Assembly: GCA_033764775.1 (NCBI GenBank)
Contig: JANRIQ010000030.1
Location: 140,233 to 204,232 of the forward strand
Origin: JAWXCE01 sp033764775
GTDB taxonomy: Bacteria > Pseudomonadota > Alphaproteobacteria > Rhizobiales > Rhodomicrobiaceae
Length of the DNA: 64,000 nt
Reading direction: 5' to 3'
Position 1 is the first letter of the stretch, and every line of letters starts with the position of its first letter. Under the pieces are notes generated by a model that worked only from the letters and a program-made list of their open reading frames with translations, was not told the DNA's origin and did not search any database. The position numbers were made by a program, and so were the translations under genes. Positions 1-8,500 of the stretch are shown here, piece by piece.

Positions 1-552
1 CGGCAAATCCTGGTGCACGCCGCCGGGGCGGAAATAGTTGGCGTGCAGGCGCGAACCGGACGCGCGCTCGTAAAACACCATCAGCTTTTCGCGCTCCTCG
101 AAGCCCCACAGCGGGGGGGTTAGCGCGCCTACGTCCAGCGCCTGGGTGGTGACATTCAGGAGGTGCGAAAGGATGCGGCCGATCTCGCAATAGAGCACAC
201 GGATGAGCTGGCCGCGCCGCGGAACCTCAAGTCCGAGCAGCTTCTCGATGGCGAGGCAGAACGCGTGCTCCTGGTTCATCGGCGCGACATAATCGAGCCG
301 GTCGAAATACGGGATCGCCTGCAGATAGGTCTTGTGCTCGATCAGCTTTTCCGTGCCGCGATGCAGCAGCCCGATATGCGGATCGACGCGCTCGACCACC
401 TCGCCGTCCAGCTCCAGCACAAGGCGCAGCACGCCGTGGGCCGCCGGATGCTGCGGGCCGAAGTTGATGGTGAAATTGCGCAACTCGGCTTCGGGCGTTT
501 TGCCCTGCTCCGCCGCCGCTACAGTCTGCGCTGCCGCTCCGCCGTCCGCCAT
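1..552 (-). CDS. nuoD: NADH-quinone oxidoreductase subunit D (N-terminal part, cut by window edge)
   Basis: Subunit of the peripheral arm of respiratory complex I, next to the quinone site. Translating the minus strand from the ATG at 552 gives 184 residues open to the left edge. They include the family hallmarks NFGPQHPAAHG near residue 31, DPHIGLLHRGTEKL, and YFRPGGVHQDLP at the cut. The reading frame is uninterrupted. It lies 51 bp downstream of an unrelated secreted-protein gene rather than directly after nuoC, so the operon is interrupted here. A 7-bp GC hairpin (GCGCCGC/GCGGCGC, 574-596) sits just upstream. The C-terminal half lies outside the window. Confidence 0.96.
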   Translation of the reverse strand, partial: MADGGAAAQTVAAAEQGKTPEAELRNFTINFGPQHPAAHGVLRLVLELDGEVVERVDPHIGLLHRGTEKLIEHKTYLQAIPYFDRLDYVAPMNQEHAFCLAIEKLLGLEVPRRGQLIRVLYCEIGRILSHLLNVTTQALDVGALTPPLWGFEEREKLMVFYERASGSRLHANYFRPGGVHQDLP

Positions 553-603
553 GCTTGTCCCGCCATAAAGTAAGCGCCGCCTTATAGAGCGGCGCCGTTG
601 GTT

Positions 604-1044
604 CTACAGATTGTCGCCGAGCCAGGTGCTCGCGTAATCGCTGTCGTTGGACGACTTGAAATCCACCTCGTAAACGAGAACGCCGTCCGCGCCGAGGGTG
701 AGCTTGCGTTCGGCCCCCTGCTTGCACACGAAGCCTTTGATCTTTTCGGCGATGATTTTCTTCGCAGTCTCTTTTTCGCACAGATTGCGAATGGCCGCGA
801 GGGGGGCGCCGCAAAAACCCTCGATCGAGAATTTCTCCGCCTCTTTCATGTTGAAGGTCGGCCAGTCGAATGTCGGCTTCAGGCCGAGGCCGCAGCGCTC
901 GTTCACACTCCTTGTATGATCTGACTCAAATCGCTTTTCGACCTTTTCGTATGTCAGCTTGTCCTTCAGCGACTGAGCTTGGGCGACGCCAACGCAAAGC
1001 GCCGCATGGCAAACAATCAATAAAGCTTTGGCAAGGTTTCCCAT
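604..1044 (-). CDS. Small secreted/periplasmic hypothetical protein inside the nuo operon
   Basis: 146 residues, family not recognised. The ATG at 1044 was chosen because GGAG lies 8 bases upstream and the product then begins with a classical signal peptide (MGNLAKALLIVCHAALC, cleavage near AQAQ). A longer frame to 1107 exists but lacks these signs. The mature part has four cysteines spread over the chain (CGLGL, FCGAP, LCEKE, VCKQG), suggesting two disulfides in the periplasm. It sits between a thioesterase-like gene and nuoD on the same strand. Nothing in the sequence links it to complex I chemistry, so a role in assembly is only a guess from position. Confidence 0.7.
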   Translation of the reverse strand: MGNLAKALLIVCHAALCVGVAQAQSLKDKLTYEKVEKRFESDHTRSVNERCGLGLKPTFDWPTFNMKEAEKFSIEGFCGAPLAAIRNLCEKETAKKIIAEKIKGFVCKQGAERKLTLGADGVLVYEVDFKSSNDSDYASTWLGDNL

Positions 1045-1140
1045 AAAATTCTCCGCGCGGATCGTATTTACCGCGCTTGAGTAATTCGGATTTTTGACAT
1101 GATCCACACAAGGTATCGCCGGCGAGGCGTCATATAACCA

Positions 1141-1560
1141 TTACATTTGCGGGGTTTTCTTCGCGACGCGCGCGTTGAAGCGATCCCACGCGACGACGAA
1201 GCGCTGATGCCGCCCCTCGCCGATCAGGTCGACGCCGTCATGCGCGCGCACCTTGAACCAGAGCTTCTGCCCCTCGACGCTTTCCAACTCCGCATCGACC
1301 GTCACCGTCAGACCGACGGGCGTCGCTGCGACGTGGCTCACATCCACATGCGTCCCCAAGCTGCCCTCGCCCTCGTCAAGGTGCGGCGCCATCAGCTGAA
1401 CGCACGTCCACTCCATCAGCGCGACCATGAAGCCAGTGGCGAAGACGGCGGGCATTCCCGCCATCTCCGGGCTTTCAGGGTAGATGTGCGGCACGGTTTT
1501 CTCCGGCGGCACCGTATAGGCGAAGCGGTGCGTAAGGCCTGGCGCGAGCGTAGGTTTCAT
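1141..1560 (-). CDS. FlK-like hotdog thioesterase family protein
   Basis: 139 residues. It resembles the fluoroacetyl-CoA thioesterase (FlK) family of hotdog-fold acyl-CoA thioesterases. It has an N-terminal proline-rich strand, a helix with FATGFMVALMEWTC carrying the Thr and Glu positions used by that family, GTHVDVSHVAATPVG in the middle, and a final strand GEGRHQRFVV. The ATG at 1560 overlaps the TGA of the upstream gene (TGATG), so translation is probably coupled. A frame reaching 1584 is only an arginine-rich extension. The real substrate is unknown: members are often annotated generically, and nothing here indicates fluoroacetate metabolism. It is one of three genes separating nuoC from nuoD. 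Confidence 0.8.
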   Translation of the reverse strand: MKPTLAPGLTHRFAYTVPPEKTVPHIYPESPEMAGMPAVFATGFMVALMEWTCVQLMAPHLDEGEGSLGTHVDVSHVAATPVGLTVTVDAELESVEGQKLWFKVRAHDGVDLIGEGRHQRFVVAWDRFNARVAKKTPQM

Positions 1561-1838
1561 CAATCGTCGTCGTCGTCGTCCCAAGCCTCGCGCTCTTCAG
1601 GCGTGAGATAATGCTCTTTCACCTCGGCGCCGGTCACCGGCTTGCCGGTCGCCTTCTGCATCAACGCCGCGATCTCATCGTCCGATTTGCCCTGATCCTT
1701 CAGCATTTCGATCTCATCGCTCGCCATGCCGATGAGCTCTTCGATATTGAACGTCTCCTCCTCGGCGCCCGAGGCGTCACGCAACGCTTTCTGCGCTGTC
1801 AGGAAGTCCGCCAGCGTAAACATCGTTTCCTTGGCCAT
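1560..1838 (-). CDS. Small acidic hypothetical protein inside the nuo operon
   Basis: 92 residues, family not recognised. The ATG at 1838 follows GGAGAACGGC, a good ribosome binding site. The protein looks helical and acidic (EEETFNIEELIGMASDEIEMLKDQG) and ends in a run of six aspartates. No signal peptide, membrane segment or cysteine is present, so it is probably a cytoplasmic small protein or adaptor. It lies 85 bp downstream of nuoC and is translationally coupled to the thioesterase-like gene. That gap contains a short CGCCGC/GCGGCG palindrome. Function unknown. Confidence 0.7.
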   Translation of the reverse strand: MAKETMFTLADFLTAQKALRDASGAEEETFNIEELIGMASDEIEMLKDQGKSDDEIAALMQKATGKPVTGAEVKEHYLTPEEREAWDDDDDD

Positions 1839-1923
1839 GCCGTTCTCCTTGCATCACAGCCGTTGATTGGGTCTTGACCGGTGAGCGCCGCACGCGGCGA
1901 TCGGTTCCGCCCAATCCGGCGAT

Positions 1924-2529
1924 TCATTGTTTAGCAGCTTTTTCGTCGCCCGGCAGATTGTACTCGGCGCCTTCCCACGGCGAGAGAAAATCGAAGTTGC
2001 GGAACTCCTGTTGCAGCTTTACAGGCTCGTAAACCACGCGCTTTTCCTCCTCGGAGTAGCGCACCTCGACAAAGCCGGTCAGCGGGAAATCCTTGCGCAA
2101 CGGGTGGCCGCGAAAGCCGTAATCGGTCAGGATGCGCCGCAGGTCCGGGTGGCCGGAGAACAGCACGCCGTACAGGTCGAACGCCTCGCGCTCGTACCAG
2201 TTGGCGGCGGGGAAGACGCCGTTGATGGAGGGAACCGGCGTGCGCTCGTCGGTTGTGATCTTGACGCGGATGCGGTGGTTGAGGTGCGGGCTGAGGAGGT
2301 GATAGACGATCTCGAAGCGCTCGGCGCGCTCGGGGTAATCCACGCCGCAGATGTCTATGAGCTGCGAGAACCGGCACTGCGGGTCGTCGCGCAGAAAAGT
2401 CATCAGATCGACAATGCTTCCGAGCCCGGCGTGTATGGTCAACTCGCCGAAACTCGTCTCCGCGCGCAGCGCCACGCCCGCCTGCGCCGCCAAAATGTGC
2501 TCGCCCAGAGCCTGAAGACGTGCGCTCAT
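1924..2529 (-). CDS. nuoC: NADH-quinone oxidoreductase subunit C (30 kDa)
   Basis: 201 residues. Peripheral-arm subunit of complex I. The family signature is clear: ERFEIVYHLLS, then NWYEREAFDLYGVLFSGHPDLRRILTDYGF, then GHPLRKDFPLTGFVEVRY near the C-terminus. It is a stand-alone NuoC, not the NuoCD fusion of enterobacteria. Its start overlaps the end of nuoB by four bases (ATGA), as usual for coupled nuo genes. Downstream, nuoD does not follow directly; three other genes intervene. Confidence 0.97.
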   Translation of the reverse strand: MSARLQALGEHILAAQAGVALRAETSFGELTIHAGLGSIVDLMTFLRDDPQCRFSQLIDICGVDYPERAERFEIVYHLLSPHLNHRIRVKITTDERTPVPSINGVFPAANWYEREAFDLYGVLFSGHPDLRRILTDYGFRGHPLRKDFPLTGFVEVRYSEEEKRVVYEPVKLQQEFRNFDFLSPWEGAEYNLPGDEKAAKQ

Positions 2530-3104
2530 CGCTCGATGGTTCCGGTGCGGCGGATTTTCTTCTGCAGCAGCATGACGCCGTAGAGCAGCGCCTCGGCGCT
2601 AGGCGGGCAGCCCGGCACGTAGATGTCCACCGGCAGCACGCGGTCGCAGCCGCGCACGACGGAGTAGCTGTAGTGGTAATAGCCGCCGCCGTTGGCGCAA
2701 CTGCCCATCGAGATGACGTAGCGCGGCTCGGGCATCTGGTCGTAGACCTTGCGGATCGCGGGGGCCATTTTATTGCACAGCGTGCCGGCGACGATGATCA
2801 CGTCCGACTGGCGGGGCGAGGCGCGTGGCGCGAAGCCGAAGCGCTCCAGATCGTAGCGCGGCATGGAGGCCTGCATCATCTCCACCGCGCAACACGCAAG
2901 CCCGAACGTCATCCACATCAGCGAGCCGGTGCGCGCCCAGTTGATTAGATCGTCGGTAGAGGTGACGAGGAAACCCTTGTCGGCCAGTTCGTCGTTGATT
3001 TCGGTGATAAGCGCCGGCGGCTTTTTCGCAGACGGCGACGCTGCGCCGGAGCGGCCTGGCGTGTCCATGGCCGGCTGGGCGTAAGGCGGCAAAATCAATC
3101 CCAT
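2526..3104 (-). CDS. nuoB: NADH-quinone oxidoreductase subunit B
   Basis: 192 residues from the ATG at 3104. It carries the N2 [4Fe-4S] cluster that passes electrons to quinone. The four expected cysteines are present: adjacent C71 and C72 in GLACCAVEMM, C136 in GSCANGGG and C166 in VPGCPP. The start was placed at 3104 because it overlaps the nuoA stop by ten bases and gives a normal length. The frame runs further upstream to 3215, but that part is a shadow of nuoA. The N-terminal 30 residues are a proline/alanine-rich leader of low conservation. Confidence 0.96.
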   Translation of the reverse strand: MGLILPPYAQPAMDTPGRSGAASPSAKKPPALITEINDELADKGFLVTSTDDLINWARTGSLMWMTFGLACCAVEMMQASMPRYDLERFGFAPRASPRQSDVIIVAGTLCNKMAPAIRKVYDQMPEPRYVISMGSCANGGGYYHYSYSVVRGCDRVLPVDIYVPGCPPSAEALLYGVMLLQKKIRRTGTIER

Positions 3105-3460
3105 TCCAGCGCCCCTTTCTTCCATTCGTATATGAATCCAACGGTCAAAACCGCGAGGAAGATCATCATGGCCCAAAAGCCGGCGAGCCCCGCCTCCTTG
3201 AAGGCGACCGCCCACGGGAACAGGAACGCCACCTCCAGATCAAATATAATGAACAAAATGGAAACAAGGTAGAATCGCACGTCGAATTTCATGCGCGCGT
3301 CGTCGAACGCCGGGAACCCGCATTCGTAGGCGGAAACCTTCTCCGGGTCGGGATTGTTGGGCGCGACGACGAAGGGCGCCGCGGCGAGCGCCAGACCAAT
3401 CACCAGCGAGACGCCGAAAAAGATGACGAGCGGCAGATAGTCGAGAAGAAGTTGGTTCAC
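3095..3460 (-). CDS. nuoA: NADH-quinone oxidoreductase subunit A
   Basis: 121 residues, membrane subunit of complex I. Three hydrophobic helices are visible, with the conserved loop NPDPEKVSAYECGFPAFDDA between helices 1 and 2 (the cysteine is the redox-sensitive loop residue) and FDLEVAFLFPW in helix 2. Start chosen as the GTG at 3460, preceded by AAAGG ten bases upstream and matching the usual start just before helix 1. A second GTG at 3496 would add twelve untypical residues. First gene of the minus-strand nuo operon, so its promoter should lie in 3461-3649, shared with the divergent DUF1236 gene. Confidence 0.95.
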   Translation of the reverse strand: MNQLLLDYLPLVIFFGVSLVIGLALAAAPFVVAPNNPDPEKVSAYECGFPAFDDARMKFDVRFYLVSILFIIFDLEVAFLFPWAVAFKEAGLAGFWAMMIFLAVLTVGFIYEWKKGALEWD

Positions 3461-3649
3461 GGAGCGGAAGCCTTTCGCGCCTGGCCGACACGCCACCCTA
3501 ACGCTTTTTCACCCCTGAAAACAATGTCTCCGTTCGACGCGCCCGAGCGCTGGGGGTTCACTTAAGATTGCGAACGGAACCGGATGGCTCTCAGCGCTTT
3601 CCTTAGCATCTGCGCAAACAGCAGAACACAAAGAAAAGGAAACGCGAAC

Positions 3650-4342
3650 ATGAAGAAGCAGCTCTTAACAGCGGTGGCGGCGGCGGCGCTTTTCGCCGCG
3701 GGCGCGATTGAGGCGAACTCCCAGGGCGGCGGCGGGGGCGGCGGCTCGCCAGGCGGCGGCGCGGCGACAGAAGGCGGCTCGGGATCTGGGCAAGGCGGCG
3801 GGCGCACGGCGGCCCCCTCCTCAGGCGGCGCGAGTTCGCTGGACGGAGGCCCAAACCGTTCGACGGACGCGCCCAATGTTGGCGGACGCCCCAGCGATGG
3901 GCGGGACGAGGGCGGCAACGCCCGGGCCAACCGCGTTGACGGGGCGAGCGAATCGGCCAGCGACCGCCAGGCCCGTGACGCCGAACGCGCGCGCGACGCG
4001 ACCGAGCGCGACCGAACCGACCGCGACCGGGCTGACGCCCGCTCCGACCGCGATGACGGCTCGGATCGGACGAACGTGGAGAGCAAAAAAGTGACGCTCG
4101 ACAACAGCCAGCGCACCAGGATCAAAACGGTGATCAAGGAAGCTCGACCAGCGCGCGCCACGGTGAATTTCAGCGTCGTGGTCGGTCAGCGCGTGCCGTC
4201 GAGCGTGACCTATCTGGAGCTGCCGCCGGCGATCATCGAGATCGTGCCGCAGTACCGGACGTATCGCTATGTTTACGCAGGCGACAGCATCGTCATTGTG
4301 GAGCCGGACACTGGGCTGATCGTCGACGTCATCCCGGCTTGA
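3650..4342 (+). CDS. Secreted DUF1236 family protein with low-complexity Gly/Asp/Arg region
   Basis: 230 residues. ATG at 3650 after AAGGAAA, followed by a signal peptide (MKKQLLTAVAAAALFAAGAIEA). Residues 25-60 are glycine-rich, and 60-140 are full of Asp-Arg pairs (DRTDRDRADARSDRD). The last 90 residues are the DUF1236 module, ending LPPAIIEIVPQYRTYRYVYAGDSIVIVEPDTGLIVDVI as several short matches. DUF1236 proteins are common in Rhizobiales and are periplasmic or envelope proteins of unknown function. A GGAAC-N16-CTTT stretch at 3576-3600 is one base off an EcfG-type promoter, so stress control is possible but unproven. Confidence 0.85.
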   Translation: MKKQLLTAVAAAALFAAGAIEANSQGGGGGGGSPGGGAATEGGSGSGQGGGRTAAPSSGGASSLDGGPNRSTDAPNVGGRPSDGRDEGGNARANRVDGASESASDRQARDAERARDATERDRTDRDRADARSDRDDGSDRTNVESKKVTLDNSQRTRIKTVIKEARPARATVNFSVVVGQRVPSSVTYLELPPAIIEIVPQYRTYRYVYAGDSIVIVEPDTGLIVDVIPA

Positions 4343-4402
4343 CGCACGCCACGAAAGTCGCGCGCGGAGCGTGGCTTTCATCCACCCAAGCAGTAAGGGT
4401 AA

Positions 4403-4479
4403 TGGCGCGAGTGACGGGGCTCGAACCCGCGACCTCCGGCGTGACAGGCCGGCACTCTAACCGACTGAGCTACACCCGC
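4403..4479 (-). tRNA. tRNA-Asp (anticodon GTC)
   Basis: On the minus strand the sequence starts GCGGGTG and ends CACTCGC + G + encoded CCA. The acceptor stem pairs throughout with one G-U. The D-loop reads AGTCGGTTAGA, the anticodon loop CTGTCAC gives GTC (Asp), and the T-arm contains GGTTCGAGCCC. All cloverleaf elements are present. It lies between the DUF1236 gene and a secreted nuclease gene. No duplicate of its 3' end was seen in the window, so it shows no sign of use as an integration site. Confidence 0.97.
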
Positions 4480-4573
4480 GCAAATCAAGGCTTTGGTTGT
4501 AGCGTCCCAGCGCGCAGCCCGCAACAAGAAATGCAGCCGATTCCTTGCGCCCGAGCGCGACGACGATTGCCCG

Positions 4574-5377
4574 TCATCGAGCGTCCTTGCGGCGCCAAAT
4601 CCGGTTCAGCGCCGATGCGAGGCGAATGCCAGCCTCCGCAAGCCGCTGATCCACAACCCCTTTAACCGCCCGCACATAATCGTCTCCCAGCGCCTTATCC
4701 TCAGGGATGACGTAAGCTTTGGCCTTCGCAAGGCGGTGGGACTCATTCGCCCAATCGAGAGGTCGTCCTTCGGAGTTCACCAGGGCGCCCAAATCGCCGC
4801 GCAAACGCTCCTCGATAAGGCGGACGTATTCTCCCCAGAACACCGTGGTTCGCTCAATAAGCAGAACATCCCACACGAAGTGAAGATTGGCGGGCTGGCC
4901 GAAAAACGTCACCTCGAGGCGGCTGCCGCCAGCGTCGTTGCGGTCGATGCAATGGAGCGGCTGATGGACGTCCGCAACGAAATGCACCAAAAACTGCAGG
5001 GCTTCGACGCGAGCGTCGTGCGAGCTCGCCTCGTTGACGAGCGCTTCCTCGGCTCGCGCGATGGCGTCCACCACGCATGATCCCGCCTTGGGGGCGCAGT
5101 CTCGTGCAGCGTCGTAACCCTCGGCGTCGTATGGGATGTTCACAAAATGCCATCCGCGAGTCTCGGGTCGCACGGTCTGAACGGCGTCCGCCCATGCGGA
5201 TATGGACGCAAGCGAAACCCCCGGACCCAGCAAGGCGGCCACCTCTGTCCGCGCCTCTGGCGTTAACCGCCTTTCCGCGATCTCCGCCACGATGGAGTGT
5301 CCGTCTGCGCCCCAAGCGCCGGCCGGCGACGCGGCGGCGGCCGCGAGGCAAAATGTCAAAGCGCTGAAACGCATCAT
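4574..5377 (-). CDS. Secreted S1/P1-type single-strand nuclease
   Basis: 267 residues. Zinc-dependent phospholipase-C-like nuclease family that degrades single-stranded nucleic acids outside the cytoplasm. The signal peptide ends at AGA, so the mature protein begins with Trp (WGADGH), as this family needs because the N-terminal Trp binds zinc. Further metal-ligand motifs are visible: SAWAD, GWHFVNIPY, HFVADVHQPLH and ANLHFVWD. Length is typical. Two in-frame ATGs (5377, 5374) follow GAGGTT; the first was used. It reads towards the tRNA and away from the TIR-STAND gene, so it looks unrelated to that locus. Confidence 0.93.
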   Translation of the reverse strand: MMRFSALTFCLAAAAASPAGAWGADGHSIVAEIAERRLTPEARTEVAALLGPGVSLASISAWADAVQTVRPETRGWHFVNIPYDAEGYDAARDCAPKAGSCVVDAIARAEEALVNEASSHDARVEALQFLVHFVADVHQPLHCIDRNDAGGSRLEVTFFGQPANLHFVWDVLLIERTTVFWGEYVRLIEERLRGDLGALVNSEGRPLDWANESHRLAKAKAYVIPEDKALGDDYVRAVKGVVDQRLAEAGIRLASALNRIWRRKDAR

Positions 5378-5493
5378 AACCTCGTGTTTTTCCTCAGCCT
5401 TAAGATGCTGCTACACGCCGAGCGCGCCAAGGTCAAACCACCTTGAAACGCTGGTCGCTTCGCGCTTGCAGCGGCCTTCAAAACAATTAAACT

Positions 5494-5523
5494 GCGATCG
5501 TTGTTTGTTTTTTTGGTGATCGC
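5494..5523 (+). promoter_or_regulatory. Short hairpin spanning the TIR-STAND ribosome binding site
   Basis: The arms GCGATC (5494-5499) and GATCGC (5518-5523) can pair, and the right arm runs into the GGTGATCGCG that precedes the ATG at 5525. In mRNA the stem could mask the Shine-Dalgarno region. The loop is T-rich. With only six pairs this may be chance. A second small inverted repeat, AAGGT/ACCTT, lies near 5430-5446 in the same leader. Confidence 0.3.
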
Positions 5524-5524
5524 G

Positions 5525-8500
5525 ATGCCAAACGTTTTCATTTCCTATTCCCGCCGCAACAAACGCACTGCAGAACAAATTGTCGCTAAGTTACAGTCTG
5601 AGGGTATAGCGGACATTTTCTTGGACAAAGACCCGGAAAATGGCATCAATCCTGGATCAGACTGGGAAAAAACACTAAAAACCAAAGTCGCCGCCAGCAA
5701 GATCATGCTTCTGATTGTTTCTCCGGCTTGGCTTCAGAGCAAACACTGCTTCAACGAGTATCAATGGGCGATCAACGCTAAGCGCAACGCGTTCGGCATG
5801 TTCCGCGATAGCGCCACAGCAGGCCCCTTGGTGATCCCAGTCCTCGTGGAGGGGGTGACGTTTGACACGCTGAAAACCGCCCAGCCTCGCGAACTTCAGA
5901 AACTCCAGGCCTTAAATGGTTATGAAGACCTAAAGGTTTCACTGGAGCTTGCTCAGGAAGACGCCGACGCAGCCAGCATTAAAGCCCTCTCGGAAGAGCA
6001 AAAAGCCGCGCTGCATGGTCTTTGGGAATGGCTGAGCGGCGAGTTTCGCAAACGCGGCGTCACCCCGGTTCGCCCGCCCTTCGATCCGTCGCGGCCGCCC
6101 TATCCAGGTCTTTCGTCGTTGCTGCGTGAGGACGCAGCAATTTTTTTCGGCCGAGAAGCGTTGGTGGACGAGACCGTCGACCAATTGGTGTCGATGCGGG
6201 ACGGTCGAGGCAAAAAAATGCTGGTCCTGCTGGGCGCATCGGGGGCGGGAAAATCGTCCCTTCTGCGGGCAGGACTCATGCCGCGCATTGAATATGTGGC
6301 CGACAAATTTCTGTGTTTGCCCGCCCTGCGACCCGGAGGAGCCGCTCTCTCCGATCCGAGGGAGGGCTTCATCGCCTGTTTGGCGGAAGCGTTTCGGCGC
6401 GCAGCAAAAGCCGGCAAGGGCGAGGCCTTCGACAAGCGCCAGATCAAACGCGCCGTGTCAGGCGAGGTGTCGCAGGTCGAAGATCTCCTGAACTCTCTGG
6501 TAAACCTTTACACGTTCCTCGATCGCCAGGGTCGACGCAGCCCACCCCCTACGCTCGTCCTTCCCATCGACCAGGGTGAAGAACTTTTTCCCCTCTCGAT
6601 CAATGACGCCAGCGAGCGCGATCTGACGCGCAAACGCGAGGCGGACAAATTCCGCGCCATGCTCGCCAGCCTGCTAGAGCGCCGCAAAGTGTCGTTCATG
6701 ACTGTCATTGCAATTCGCTCCGACAGCTTCCCTCGACTGCAGGAGGATGAATGTCTCGGGGCGGTTGGAAAAGAGACGCGGGACCTGCCGCCGCTTCCCC
6801 AAGGGTCATATCGCGCGGTCATCGAGGGGCCGGCGCGCGTCGCCAAGATCGAGGTCGAGCCGGAGCTGATCGACGCTTTGCTCGCCGATGTCTCGGGCCT
6901 CGGCGACGCGTTGCCCCTCGTCGCGTTCGTTCTGCGCCAACTCTGGGATCAAAGCCAAAAGAGACGCATCGGCGAGCGTTTGTCCTTTCGCCTGAGCGCG
7001 TATAACGCGCTTGGCCGACTGGGCGGGGCGATCGACAAAGTCGTTGAGCATGCGATCGGACGCGACTTCGACCACATCGCGTTGCGGGCCGCGTTTATTC
7101 CGCATCTCGCGGTCGTCTCGGAGCAAAACCAGGTGTTGCGCCGGATCGCGAAGCCTGACGAGCTTCCCGCGGAGGCAATGCCGATGATCGACGCCCTCAT
7201 CGACAAGGCGCGGCTTTTGCAACGTGACGCCGATGGCGAGATCGAGGTGGCGCATGAAGCGGTTCTCCGCCAGTGGACGCTGCTTGCGGGGTGGCTGGAA
7301 AACGCCAGCAACGCGCTCGGGCTTTTGAACACAGCGGAAACCGACGCCGCTGCGTGGCGAAATGAACGCGCCGGGAAAGGGCCGCGGGAGACTTCCGCCG
7401 TCGATCAAGCCCGCCTGTATCCTCAAGAGCGATTGGATCTTCTTTACACCGCGCTTGAGCATTTGGGGCTGCCGAAGCGCCGTATCGGCGATTTGCACGA
7501 TTTCATCGCCCCGGAGCATCGGCGGCTGACTGCAGAGATCGCGGCGACAGTTCCGAGAGAAGGCGGCGGAGTTGACGTTATCGCCGGCCACGCGCGGCGC
7601 ACCCAGATTGGAAATCGCCTGGACGACTTGGGCGATCCTCGTCCGGGCGTCGGCTTGTTGTCCCGCGACGCGCTCGATCGCCGTATCGCCCGACTGGAGC
7701 GGGAGGCGTCTTTTGGATTTCCGTCCGAGCCGCGCCGCGAGCATCAGTTGCGCAGCGCGCGGGATCTCGTGACAGGGGACTGGAAACTGCCTCTTCCGGA
7801 CATCGCCTGGTGCGCCGTCCCAAGTGGGGAGGTGACGATGCGTCTTGCCGCAGGCTCGGGCGACACTGCAACCCAGAAAACCGTGTCTCGCACAATCGGC
7901 GAGCAGTTCTGGGTTTCGAAATATCCAATCACGATCGTTCAGCTTTACGCATTCGGCCTCCTGCGGGATGAGAACGGGGAGTTTTCAAAAGACAAACCGG
8001 CCGAACATTTCTTGGACAAACGCTGGTGGACAGGGTTTCCGGAAGAATTCTCTAACCCACACGCCATGCGCGTGGCCGAGCGTGACGCGCAGACCAACTA
8101 CCCGGCGCAGTTTGTCAGCTGGTATCAGAGCGTCGCCCTGGGACGATGGCTGACAGCCGTTTATCGATCGTTAGGATTCATCCCAGATTGGGCTGAGATC
8201 CGCCTGCCGACGGAGTGGGAGTGGCAACAGGCCGCGACGGGCGGAGACGCCAGTCGGATTTATCCTTGGGGCGAGGACTGGCGGCCAGAGTTCTGCCGCA
8301 ACAGCGAAGGCCAGGAAAGCGCGTGCGCCGTTGGCCTTTATCCGCATGGCGACGCCTCCACGGGCGCGAGCGACATGAGCGGCCTAACGTATGAATGGTG
8401 TTTGAACGGTTTTGACGACCTGGAAAACCAAGACGTCAGCAGCACGCTAGACCGCCCGTCGCGCGGCGGCGGCTACTTTACGCAACGGCGGGGCGGAGAG

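Noticed and set aside
3576..3600. EcfG-type promoter before the DUF1236 gene
   Set aside because: GGAAC-N16-CTTT has a mismatch in the most conserved -10 base and no supporting sister site, so it is not listed as a feature.
4403..4479. tRNA-Asp as attachment site of an island carrying the TIR-STAND genes
   Set aside because: The accessory genes lie on the 5' side of the tRNA, integration would normally be at its 3' end, no repeat of the 3' end was seen, and no integrase is present.
4574..5377. S1/P1 nuclease as an effector of the neighbouring TIR-STAND system
   Set aside because: It has a signal peptide and mature N-terminal Trp, so it acts outside the cytoplasm, and it is transcribed divergently from the TIR gene.
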